Below are positions 27,230 to 34,593 of a stretch of 64,000 bases of DNA, piece after piece; positions within the stretch are counted from its first letter, which is position 1; each line of letters opens with the position of its first letter. The stretch is from Mycobacterium sp. AT1. GTDB lineage: Bacteria > Actinomycetota > Actinomycetes > Mycobacteriales > Mycobacteriaceae. A program made the translations under genes and the position numbers. Where the stretch lies: positions 124,001-188,000 of the forward strand of contig NZ_MVOC01000057.1 in the NCBI RefSeq assembly GCF_002043095.1, read 5' to 3'. Below the pieces are notes generated by a model. That model did no database searches, was not told where the DNA came from, and saw only the letters and a list, made by a program, of their open reading frames with translations.

Positions 27230-27460
27230 CCCGGCTGCCTCCCGGTCATTTCGTCGTGATCTGGCGCTCGTGGCTGCGCTGGTGTCGCCAACACTATCGC
27301 CGCTCGCGTCGACGTCCCGGTCCGGCCCCGATCTCCAGACGTGGGTCTCTGAGCGCCAGCAAACGACAAGGCGTAATTGTGCAAGAATTGCCCCTGATCG
27401 GCGACACCGATCGGGGATGCCGCAGGGGCGTCCCTGCGGAGTCGTGAGGGGTGTTGTCAC

Positions 27461-28516
27461 GTGGCTACGCGAGTTCGCATCGCCGCGGCGGCCTGTCTGA
27501 TGGTGTCGGGGTTGTTCGTCAGCGGTGCCGGTGCCGCGCTGGCCTTTGCCGACCCCGATGCTGTTCAGGGCGACGACAGCGGAAGCGCACCGGCCGATCC
27601 AACGGACGCGGGCAGCCCGGCACTACCCTCCGGGCCTTCCGAGCCAAGGGCGACTGCCACCGTCACGCCCACCGCAACGGCCACTCCAAAGGCGAAACCG
27701 CCGAGGCCTACGTCGCAAATCGGTGACGGCCGTGGCGGCATCCCGCTGGGCGGCACCGGAACCACCCGCACCCCGACGGCCCCCAGCAAAGACGCCAACC
27801 CCACCGGTACGGCGTCGCCGCAAACCGAAACCCAGAACACTCCGACGCCCGACCCGCCGTCCGACGAGAAGGAACCCGCCTCGGACGCCGACGAACCCGA
27901 AGAACATCCGGGGTGGAAGTGGTGGCCGTGGTGCTGGCCGATGCCGCCGGGACCCGCCCTTCCGCCAGGAAACGGCAGCAGTACCGGCAACGGTGGTGGC
28001 GGCGGCATCAGCATCGGTACACCGCCGTCCGGTGTCGGCATCCCGCGGTCACCGGCGCTACCGGTCGTGCCCGTCGATCCCACCGCCGACGTGATCGGCG
28101 GATTGGCAACCGCCGCAGCGGAATTGCCCCTCGCGCCGGTCGCGCTACCCGCCGTCGTCGCCCCGCTCGGCGCTGGCGGCGTCGGAGTGGGTGGAGCGGG
28201 TGGGCCAGGCGTCGCACCGCGACCGGGGCCGGCGGTACCCCGAACGGGTGCGACGGCGAGCCCGGCGCCGCCACCCCGAGCCCAGGAACGGAACCCGCCC
28301 GCCTTCAGTGCGAGCAACGGCACGATGCCCGCGACCTACCGAGCCGGCTATGGCGAATACCTGCGCACCGCAAGCATCGGGGAGATGGCGGCAGTGGCGG
28401 TGCCCGGCGTCACGGGCATCCTCGGTCTCACCATTGCCGGAGGCCTGCTCGGGTTCCGGCAGGCCCGCGCCGGCCAGGCATTGCGCGCCAACGGCACCGC
28501 CAGGTTCACCAGTTGA
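27461..28516 (+). CDS. Exported Pro/Thr-rich protein with C-terminal membrane anchor
   Basis: A 351-residue protein. The N-terminal signal peptide (AAAACLMVSGLFVSGAGAA) is followed by a long low-complexity region rich in Pro, Thr, Ser and Gly, including a PEEHPGWKWWPWCWPMPPGP-like Trp cluster around residue 150. Near the end lies a conserved-looking YRAGYGEYLRTASIGEMAAV segment and one membrane helix (VTGILGLTIAGGLLGF). The shape suggests a cell-surface stalk. It is 63 bases upstream of the ImmA/IrrE gene and co-directional with it. Family not recognised. Confidence 0.7.
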   Translation: MATRVRIAAAACLMVSGLFVSGAGAALAFADPDAVQGDDSGSAPADPTDAGSPALPSGPSEPRATATVTPTATATPKAKPPRPTSQIGDGRGGIPLGGTGTTRTPTAPSKDANPTGTASPQTETQNTPTPDPPSDEKEPASDADEPEEHPGWKWWPWCWPMPPGPALPPGNGSSTGNGGGGGISIGTPPSGVGIPRSPALPVVPVDPTADVIGGLATAAAELPLAPVALPAVVAPLGAGGVGVGGAGGPGVAPRPGPAVPRTGATASPAPPPRAQERNPPAFSASNGTMPATYRAGYGEYLRTASIGEMAAVAVPGVTGILGLTIAGGLLGFRQARAGQALRANGTARFTS

Positions 28517-28579
28517 TCGAATTCGCCGTGCTTCGGCACGAAAGGACGGGAATAGTGGACTCATCGAGAGGGGAATCCG

Positions 28580-29071
28580 ATGCCAGCCAGTCGTCGCGTC
28601 ACGCGCGCCGTCAGTGAGGTTCTCGATCTAGCGCCCCGGCGGGGCGAAGTATCGCTTGCCCGCCTCGTGGAATCGGTGGCAGAAAGCCGCGGCCGACCCA
28701 TCGAGCTGAAGATGGCGGACCTGCCGTCGGGTGTGTGTGGCCAGTGGCGGCAGTACGCCGATCGAGACGTGTTCCTGATCCAGCAGGGCCTGCCCGCCGG
28801 AGACCGGACCCTCGCGCACGAACTGGGTCACCTCGTCCTCGGCCACGAAGGCATTTCCGTGGTGGAAGCGGCCAGGGACCACACCGAATTCGCCAGCTCC
28901 GACCTCATCGGCTACATGCTCAACCAACGGACCGGTTGCATGGGTCCCAGCGGGGAGGACCTCGAACAGGAGGCCGAGGACTTCGCCGCGCTGCTCATCT
29001 ATCGGTTGGGTCGACTGCCGTCGGACCGCGCCTCGATCGTGCAGGTGCGCCTCGGAGAGGCGTTTGGTTGA
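28580..29071 (+). CDS. ImmA/IrrE-family metallopeptidase
   Basis: A 163-residue zinc peptidase. The catalytic motif AHELGHLVLGH (HExxH plus a following His, residues about 75-85) and the downstream EAEDFAALL helix are the hallmarks of ImmA/IrrE peptidases, which cleave XRE-type repressors. The ATG has a GAGAGGGG ribosome-binding site. Its stop overlaps the TTG start of the next gene by 4 bases. The nearest XRE-type regulator is EspR, encoded convergently 1.1 kb away. Confidence 0.85.
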   Translation: MPASRRVTRAVSEVLDLAPRRGEVSLARLVESVAESRGRPIELKMADLPSGVCGQWRQYADRDVFLIQQGLPAGDRTLAHELGHLVLGHEGISVVEAARDHTEFASSDLIGYMLNQRTGCMGPSGEDLEQEAEDFAALLIYRLGRLPSDRASIVQVRLGEAFG

Positions 29072-30192
29072 TCATCTGGGTGATCGCCGGTCTCCTCGGA
29101 TTGGCAACCGGCCTGCGCATCGGCTGGGCACTCGTCAACAAGCAGTCCCTGGTCAGCGCGGCGATGATCCTCGCGCTCGGCAGCCTCGGACTGGTGGCCG
29201 CACTCAACTGGGAACCGCTGACGCTCCTGATCGACACCCTGGTCCGATGGCCCAACGTGTCCACGGTGCTCAGCCAGGTCGCGTTGATCGCCTGCGCCGC
29301 AGGCAGCTGCGTGATGATCACGTCGGCCGCCTCCGAGCGCAAACCCGCGACGATTCGCCGCATCGCGGTCATCCAGTACGGGATCGCGACCCTCATCGCG
29401 GCGCTGACGATGGTGGCGTTCTTCACCTCGCCGCAGCAGCCCGAGATGGCGCCAGAAGAGTACTTGCGGCGCAACCTCGGGTCCGGTGCGATGACGGTGT
29501 CGTGGCTGTTGCCGCTGCTCTACGTCATGCTCGCGTTGACCCTGGTCGTCTGGGCCGGGGTACGTCACTCGAACCGAACCCGCCGTGGACGCGCGCTCTT
29601 CGTGTTCACCATCGGTGTCGTACTCATGGTCCTGGCCAGCGCGTTCTTCTTGCTGCGCGCCGTCGGCACCACCGACTTCATCGGTGTCGGTGCCGCCGCC
29701 ACACTGCTGGGCTGCGCGATGCTCGTCGTGGCCAGTGGGTCGCTGCTCCCCAGCGTCGAGGACTGGTTCGGCGCGCGTCACGAATTGCGGATCATCCAGC
29801 CCCTGCTCGACGAGCTGAGTCGACGGCATCCCAACGTCGGCATCGGGGTCCGGCCGCGGGGGCCGCTGCTGTTCCGGGTCGCCGAGCAGATGTCGATGAT
29901 CTCCGACGCGCTGTACCTCGAGGCCACCCGCGCGCTCGGCGGTGAGGACGCCGCCGCGTCGACCGACGACGAGCACCCGGATTCGCCCGACGTCGAGCCG
30001 GACGAACAGGCGCTGCGCATCGCAGAGTGGATCAACGCCGGCAGGGATAACCCCGGGGACGCGGCGAACGCCGCCTTCCCCGGGCCACATTGGCTACGCC
30101 AGCCGCCGTCGTATTCGGATCGCGAGTGGATCCTCGCGATTGCCGATCAGTACCGGACGCTCGAGAACAAGGTGAGCGTCGCGTCGAGCTAG
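29068..30192 (+). CDS. MAB_1171c-like multi-pass membrane protein
   Basis: A 374-residue protein: residues 1-235 hold about seven membrane helices, and the rest is a soluble cytoplasmic domain containing QPLLDELSRRHPNVGIG and VAEQMSMISDALYLEA. This plan fits the MAB_1171c-type putative transporter family often found beside ImmA/IrrE peptidases and XRE regulators in actinobacteria. The TTG at 29068 overlaps the peptidase stop (TTGA) and has GGAGAGG upstream. It ends 4 bases into the espR stop on the opposite strand. Confidence 0.7.
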   Translation: MIIWVIAGLLGLATGLRIGWALVNKQSLVSAAMILALGSLGLVAALNWEPLTLLIDTLVRWPNVSTVLSQVALIACAAGSCVMITSAASERKPATIRRIAVIQYGIATLIAALTMVAFFTSPQQPEMAPEEYLRRNLGSGAMTVSWLLPLLYVMLALTLVVWAGVRHSNRTRRGRALFVFTIGVVLMVLASAFFLLRAVGTTDFIGVGAAATLLGCAMLVVASGSLLPSVEDWFGARHELRIIQPLLDELSRRHPNVGIGVRPRGPLLFRVAEQMSMISDALYLEATRALGGEDAAASTDDEHPDSPDVEPDEQALRIAEWINAGRDNPGDAANAAFPGPHWLRQPPSYSDREWILAIADQYRTLENKVSVASS

Positions 30193-30587
30193 TCGTCGAG
30201 GTGTTCTTGGCGACGGAGTTCGTCAACCTTCTGGACGATGTCCTGCTGCGCCTCGGGAGAGAGTCCGACGGTGCGGGCCGCGATGCGGCGGATGCCCTCG
30301 TCGCGCATGCTCGCCAGCCAGGTGAGTTCCTTGTCGAGCTTCTCGTAGTACTCGTCGTCGGTGAAGTACGCCGGCTTGATGCGGAAGAAATTGGCCAGGG
30401 CCGCCATGGTCGCCACCGAGGGGTTGGTGCGATTGCCCGAACGCAACTGGGAGAGGTACGGCGCAGACATCGTGACGCCCTCAGCCTTGAGGGCGGCAAT
30501 GACTTCAGCCGACGTATGGGGGCCACGTCCCGGGGGGTAGACGGTGTCGAATAGGCGGTTCAGCCTGGCGGAAAAAGTCATGCTCAT
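30189..30587 (-). CDS. espR: Nucleoid-associated regulator EspR
   Basis: A 132-residue protein of the same length as M. tuberculosis EspR and nearly the same N-terminal sequence: ARLNRLFDTVYPPGRGPHTS, then the HTH MSAPYLSQLRSGNRTNP and the ALANFFRIK and YFTDDEYYEKLDKEL helices. EspR is an atypical XRE protein that dimerises through its C-terminus and activates espACD and many cell-wall genes. The ATG at 30587 has GGAGGA nine bases upstream. It is convergent with the MAB_1171c-like gene. Confidence 0.95.
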   Translation of the reverse strand: MSMTFSARLNRLFDTVYPPGRGPHTSAEVIAALKAEGVTMSAPYLSQLRSGNRTNPSVATMAALANFFRIKPAYFTDDEYYEKLDKELTWLASMRDEGIRRIAARTVGLSPEAQQDIVQKVDELRRQEHLDD

Positions 30588-31101
30588 CGATCTGTCCTCC
30601 ACTTAGCGTTACGAGCGGGCGTCCCTTGAGGCGTATTTGCTGATCATCGTAGCGAGAGTTCCGCCGACAACCAAGTGCAAACCACCCTAAAGTCCGTTGC
30701 ACCCCACGTTACTACCCTTACCTGTGTGCTCTAGCAGCGGTTATCCCTGGCTCGGACTGCGCCGAACCGAAGCGCCGCTAAGCCAAAAATAACGCTCGAG
30801 TTGTTTTGCCCTGTCTCTCGGCGTGCTCGCTACCAAATAGCGGGAGGCCGTATCGGCCTTGAGAAATCGGTTCAACGCTCGGCTCCGACGACATCGGTAA
30901 TTTGCTCCTGAATTTGGCTGCCGATTACGGGCGCAGCTACCGAGGCTGCCTTCGCCCACGTCAGTCCCCGACGGAGGCGAGCATCCTTCGCGGCGTCAGT
31001 CGTCGCGGTGACAGTAGCCAATGGTTGGTTCCGTCGAATCGGTCGACGAAACGAGTACGCGGCGGCCCCGAAGGCCGCCGGCGGGAGCGCTGGAGGCCAG
31101 G
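30588..31101. other. Long non-coding region upstream of espR
   Basis: This 514-bp stretch has no convincing gene. It is more AT-rich near 30600-30860 than the flanks and probably holds the espR promoter and a long 5' leader. Short reverse frames, such as one ending at 30872, lack a ribosome-binding site and good start. A hairpin at 31060-31080 ends the neighbouring gene. Confidence 0.5.
31060..31080 (-). terminator. Hairpin after the Rv3847-like gene
   Basis: An 8-bp GC stem (CGGCGGCC / GGCCGCCG) with a five-base loop lies 21 bases beyond the stop codon of the leftward Rv3847-like gene. No U-run is present. Confidence 0.5.
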
Positions 31102-31635
31102 TTAGGCGGCGAGCAGCATGGCCAGGACTGCGGTGTCCGGATGCGTGATCGGGTCGACGCCCACCCTGCTGACCATCGAGGTGATCGTGCCGTCGGACTC
31201 CGCCTCCACCCACGCCGCTCGGTGATCGAGACCGAGGTGCGGCAGTCCGGGAAGCAGAACGCATCCCGACGCGGCACCCGCGCATTCCGGAAGCGACGGC
31301 ATCGTCTCCGACGGTGGGTGCAGCATCAACAACGCCGGTGGCTGCCTGCGGGCGAAGTACCCCGGCGGGATCGCGGCGTCGCCGACCACGGTGCCCTCGG
31401 CGATGACCAGGCCGACGGTCCCCGGCGCTGGTTCGTCGGGAAGCTCCTCACGCACGCCGAAGATCGTCGTGGTGGACAGCAGGCCGGGCAGCGAGGCCAC
31501 CCGGACCGCGACGATCAGCAGTTGGGCCCATTCCTTCGTCGAGTCCGGCCAGCGGCCCGAGACGACGAAACCCTTGAGTGATCCACCGGAGTGGAAGGGT
31601 GCGACTTCGATGGCTCCATGAGATCCGGTATCCAT
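31102..31635 (-). CDS. Conserved protein of unknown function (Rv3847-like)
   Basis: A 177-residue protein, equal in length to Rv3847, in the same place relative to espR and the superoxide dismutase. No domain is recognised. It has LIVAVRVASLPGLL and LPGLPHLGLDHRAAWVE segments and no signal peptide. The ATG at 31635 has GGAGG upstream; upstream in-frame residues look untypical. Confidence 0.78.
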   Translation of the reverse strand: MDTGSHGAIEVAPFHSGGSLKGFVVSGRWPDSTKEWAQLLIVAVRVASLPGLLSTTTIFGVREELPDEPAPGTVGLVIAEGTVVGDAAIPPGYFARRQPPALLMLHPPSETMPSLPECAGAASGCVLLPGLPHLGLDHRAAWVEAESDGTITSMVSRVGVDPITHPDTAVLAMLLAA

Positions 31636-31764
31636 CACTGCCTCCGTTCGGTGCGCATGATTGCCGCCCGACACGGCTGTGGGTCAGTCCCGAAAGCTTG
31701 CGGCAGGTAGCAGCTAGCACGCAATAGGACACGAGTGCCAGTAATGCAACCGAAACCGGCGAGG

Positions 31765-32133
31765 TCAGCGCGGCTGCCGTCCGGCGTACCTCCACACGAC
31801 GCGATAGGACCCCCGAGCCCTGACCGGACCGAAGTCGTGGGAGTCGGAGGCATACCGCGCTCTCGGGTTGTCCGAACGGGCCTCGAATACCGCGCCGTGG
31901 GAGGACGGGTGGACGTCGCCGACCCTCTTGACGAGCCACCGGGTCGACTTCGACGGATCGCGGAACACCCGGATCTGGTCTCGTTCGGGCTCACGGCCGT
32001 CGCGGAATCCGACCAACCATTCGCCAGGGCCAAGCGTCGGGCGCATGGACTCGCCGTCGACTCGAAAGATCCGAAGGGGCCAGCCTCGCGGAGCTTGATT
32101 GCCGCTCATCCTCAAAGGGTAAGTTGCATACAT
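31765..32133 (-). CDS. sodX: S24/S26-type peptidase, Ni-SOD maturation protease SodX
   Basis: A 122-residue (or shorter) serine/lysine peptidase of the signal-peptidase/LexA type. The nucleophile lies in VDGESMRPTL and the general-base lysine in WLVKRVGD. Such small proteases beside sodN remove the N-terminal leader of nickel superoxide dismutase so that its His1 can bind nickel. The start is unsure. ATG at 32133 would interlock head-to-head with the sodN ATG within CATG and has GAGG 4 bases upstream. The ATG at 32109 leaves 22 bases between the genes but has a poorly spaced ribosome-binding site. Confidence 0.82.
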   Translation of the reverse strand: MYATYPLRMSGNQAPRGWPLRIFRVDGESMRPTLGPGEWLVGFRDGREPERDQIRVFRDPSKSTRWLVKRVGDVHPSSHGAVFEARSDNPRARYASDSHDFGPVRARGSYRVVWRYAGRQPR

Positions 32134-32554
32134 GCTTCCTCGACTCTTACCTAACGCAACTCCCGCCCATGCCCACTGCGACCTGTACTGCGGTGTCTAC
32201 GATCCGGCTCAGGCCAAGATCGAGGCGTTGTCCTGCCTCAAGACGCTGAAGAAGTTCCACGACTCCGACGACGACCACTTCAAGACGCGCGCCATCATCA
32301 TCAAGGAGCAGCGCGCCGAAGAGGTCAAGCACCACCTGATGGTGTTGTGGGCGGACTTCTTCACCAAGGATCACTTCGAGCAGTTCCCGAACCTGCACCA
32401 GCTGTTCTGGGACGGCGTTCACGGCGCGGGCGACGTGAAGAAGTCGACCGACGTTGCCGTCGCCGAGAAGCTCCTCAAGACGATCGACGAGATCTCCGAC
32501 ATCTTCTGGCAGACCGAGAAGGCCAAGGACATGGGCGTGTACCCACCCGCCTGA
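32132..32554 (+). CDS. sodN: Nickel superoxide dismutase precursor
   Basis: A 140-residue Ni-SOD precursor. After a 14-residue leader ending AHA, the nickel hook reads HCDLYCGVYDPAQ (residues 15-27): His1, Cys2 and Cys6 of the mature protein are present, as is Tyr9. The four-helix-bundle body follows (TRAIIIKEQRAEEVKHHLMV, then LHQLFWDGVHGA). It destroys superoxide in the cytoplasm. The usual Pro5 of the hook (HCDLPCGVY) is Tyr here. It occupies the position where M. tuberculosis carries sodA. The protease gene is divergent and a terminator follows. Confidence 0.94.
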   Translation: MLPRLLPNATPAHAHCDLYCGVYDPAQAKIEALSCLKTLKKFHDSDDDHFKTRAIIIKEQRAEEVKHHLMVLWADFFTKDHFEQFPNLHQLFWDGVHGAGDVKKSTDVAVAEKLLKTIDEISDIFWQTEKAKDMGVYPPA

Positions 32555-32572
32555 TCACCCCTCCAACGAAGT

Positions 32573-32607
32573 AAGGCCGGCTCAGCGCTTAGCGCGGAGC
32601 CGGCCTT
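32573..32607. terminator. Bidirectional terminator after sodN
   Basis: An 11-bp stem (AAGGCCGGCTC / GAGCCGGCCTT) with a 13-base loop lies 19 bases beyond the sodN stop and the same distance from the stop of the convergent small gene. An outer 12-bp inverted repeat, CTGATCACCCCT (32551-32562) and AGGGGTGATCAG (32618-32629), flanks it and includes both stop codons. Confidence 0.85.
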
Positions 32608-32625
32608 CTTTCGTAGCAGGGGTGA

Positions 32626-32781
32626 TCAGGTCAAGACGATGAGCGCGAGCACGCCGAGCAGGGCGAGGGCGATCAGTCCCGCCCGCAGGCACGCCATCAA
32701 ATGGCTGTGCGTGTAGACGTGTGCGGACGTATGCCATTCCGACGGCGGGACAGCCCCCGGTCCCAGTGGATGAGATGCCAT
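32626..32781 (-). CDS. 51-residue His-rich single-pass membrane protein
   Basis: A short gene with ATG at 32781, GGAGC six bases upstream, and TGA at 32626. The first 27 residues are Pro/Gly/His rich with five histidines (4, 17, 21, 25, 27, including HVYTHSH), followed by one membrane helix (LRAGLIALALLGVLALIVL) that runs to the C-terminus. No family recognised. The His-rich N-terminus next to a nickel enzyme suggests metal binding, but this is only inference. It is convergent with sodN across the shared terminator. Confidence 0.65.
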   Translation of the reverse strand: MASHPLGPGAVPPSEWHTSAHVYTHSHLMACLRAGLIALALLGVLALIVLT

Positions 32782-33155
32782 CAAAAGCTCCTGACCTGCG
32801 CGATCAACGTTGTTGCCCCAGTGAGATCTGTCACAACGTTGCTTGTGGTCGCGATCATAGCGCCTGTGGATCGGCCAGGAAAATCTGCTGCCGCAGACGC
32901 CGTGCGTCTGCCAGGGATCGTTAGCTCGGCGTCGTTTTTCGCTCGGCGTCGCGGGCCCTGTTGATCAGCGGGCGTCGCGGTCTTGAGTTATCCACAGTCA
33001 ATTTCGGGTCATCGACGGATTTGCCGGGTCAGGGGTGTTTCCGAGCCTCGGTACCTGTGCATGAACCTGTGGAAACTGTGGATAGGCCTCTGATTGCTGT
33101 TCTCGCCGTGCCAGCATTGGTGGGGTGAGATCCGCGACGAAACGAGGAGTGCGCA
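32782..33155. other. Intergenic region with repeated CAACGTTG motif
   Basis: No gene was found in these 374 bases. Two copies of the palindrome CAACGTTG (32805-32812 and 32834-32841) lie just upstream of the small His-rich gene and could be operator sites. The rest should contain the divergent promoters of that gene and of the rhodanese gene, whose AGGAG ribosome-binding site is near 33145. Confidence 0.4.
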
Positions 33156-33497
33156 GTGACTGACGACCAGGTCGGAGAGGCCCAAATCGCCGACGTCCCC
33201 GTCGCCTTCGACGAATCGGTGGTTCTGCTCGACGTCCGCGAGGACGACGAGTGGCAGCGCGGTCACGCCGAGGGCGCGCAGCACATTCCGATGGGCGACG
33301 TGCCGGCCCGGATCTCTGAGATCGACACCGACGCCACGCTCTACGTGATGTGTCATGCGGGCGGCCGGTCGCTCCGCGTGGCGCAGTACCTCGCCCGCAA
33401 CGGGTACGAGCCCCTCAACGTGGCGGGGGGCATGCTCGCGTGGGCCGGAGCCGGACGCGCCGTCGTCACCGACGACGGCTCTGCGGGCAGCGTCTGA
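33156..33497 (+). CDS. Single-domain rhodanese-like sulfurtransferase
   Basis: A 113-residue rhodanese domain. VVLLDVREDDEWQRGHAEGA and IPMGDVPAR mark the domain start. The active-site loop is CHAGGRS (residues about 68-74), with the catalytic cysteine and the CxxGxR-type anion cradle intact. It probably transfers sulfane sulfur to a cytoplasmic thiol acceptor. GTG start with a GAGGAG ribosome-binding site. The next gene begins 19 bases after the stop. Confidence 0.9.
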   Translation: MTDDQVGEAQIADVPVAFDESVVLLDVREDDEWQRGHAEGAQHIPMGDVPARISEIDTDATLYVMCHAGGRSLRVAQYLARNGYEPLNVAGGMLAWAGAGRAVVTDDGSAGSV

Positions 33498-33516
33498 GGA
33501 ACCGTAGGCTGGTCGC

Positions 33517-34593
33517 GTGATCCAGGTTTGTTCACGGTGTGGCACGCGGTGGAATGTGCGGGACCGCCAGCGTGTCTGGTGCCCCCGCTGCCAGGGCTCG
33601 CTGCTTGCACCGTCGGCGGAGCCGGAACCGCAGTGGTCGACGCGGCCCGCCGCGGGCACGAAGCCGGGAGCCACCGGATCGGGTCAGCGACTCCCCGCCG
33701 GTTACCGCTGGATCGCGGTGCGTCCTGGCGCCGCCCCACCTGCCCGCCGTCAGCCCCGGCCGCTGGGACCGACGCCCAGGTACTCGGTGATTCCGCGCTG
33801 GGGGCTGCAGGACCGGTTCGAGCTGGCCGCACCCGAGCCGGCGGCCGAACCGCCCAAGACGGCGACGCGCATGGTCCAGATGACGCTTCTGGTCACGATG
33901 CTGGCGCTGGTCTTCGCCATCGTGGTCCACATCGCCAACTACGGACTACTGCTCTACAACCGTTCGAGGCTGCTCAACCCGATCGTGGCGGGTATCGCGA
34001 CGTGGGCGGGTGTCGCCGCCAGCGTGTTGGTGTTCTTCACGCTGATCGCCACCGCAGTGGTGTTGACCAACTGGCTGGTCGTTCGGCGGGCCAACACCTA
34101 CGCGCGCTCGAACGTCGAGGATCCGCGTCCGGCGTGGCAGCTGTGGGTGTGCTGCCTGCTGCCGTTGGTCAACCTCTTCTGGGCACCGGTGTTCGTCATC
34201 GAGTTGGCCAGAGCGGAGGGACGGCTGTCATGGCTGCGCACCCCCATCGTGGTGTGGTGGTGCGGGTGGTGGGTCAGCTTCCTGGTGTCGGCGTTCGCCT
34301 TCGCGACCAGCTTCACCACCGACGCGCAGGGCATCGCCAACAACACGATGGTCGTCACGATCGCCTTCCTGGCAGCTCTCGCCGCACTCCTGCTGACCGT
34401 GCGGATGTATCAGGGGTTCGAGCATCGGGCCGTCGACCAGCGGCCCACGAAGCGGTGGGTCGTCGTCGACGACGCCAAGACCCAGGAGAACGACGTCGAG
34501 GTCCCCGAGGACGCCGAACCTCAAGACCGCGACCCGGAACCCGCTGAGTCGGACCGGAAGGAACCGGCGGCGTCAGGCATCATCAGCGCATGA
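33517..34593 (+). CDS. Zinc-ribbon DUF4328-type membrane protein
   Basis: A 358-residue protein. It begins with a zinc ribbon (CSRCGTRW ... WCPRCQG), has a Pro-rich linker, then five or so membrane helices from about residue 120 to 305 including VFFTLIATAVVLTNWLVVRR and PLVNLFWAPVFVIEL, the pattern of DUF4328. The C-terminal 45 residues are acidic. It corresponds in position to Rv3843c and overlaps glpQ by 4 bases (ATGA). Function unknown. Confidence 0.78.
   Translation: MIQVCSRCGTRWNVRDRQRVWCPRCQGSLLAPSAEPEPQWSTRPAAGTKPGATGSGQRLPAGYRWIAVRPGAAPPARRQPRPLGPTPRYSVIPRWGLQDRFELAAPEPAAEPPKTATRMVQMTLLVTMLALVFAIVVHIANYGLLLYNRSRLLNPIVAGIATWAGVAASVLVFFTLIATAVVLTNWLVVRRANTYARSNVEDPRPAWQLWVCCLLPLVNLFWAPVFVIELARAEGRLSWLRTPIVVWWCGWWVSFLVSAFAFATSFTTDAQGIANNTMVVTIAFLAALAALLLTVRMYQGFEHRAVDQRPTKRWVVVDDAKTQENDVEVPEDAEPQDRDPEPAESDRKEPAASGIISA

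Noticed and set aside
30872..31285. Reverse-strand frame upstream of espR ending in a plausible-looking helix (LRRGLTWAKAASVAAP)
   Set aside because: No ribosome-binding site or good start, Arg/Gly-rich beginning, and it overlaps the Rv3847-like gene on the same strand.
32782..33155. Possible small RNA or tRNA gene
   Set aside because: No cloverleaf or convincing promoter-terminator pair could be found by eye.
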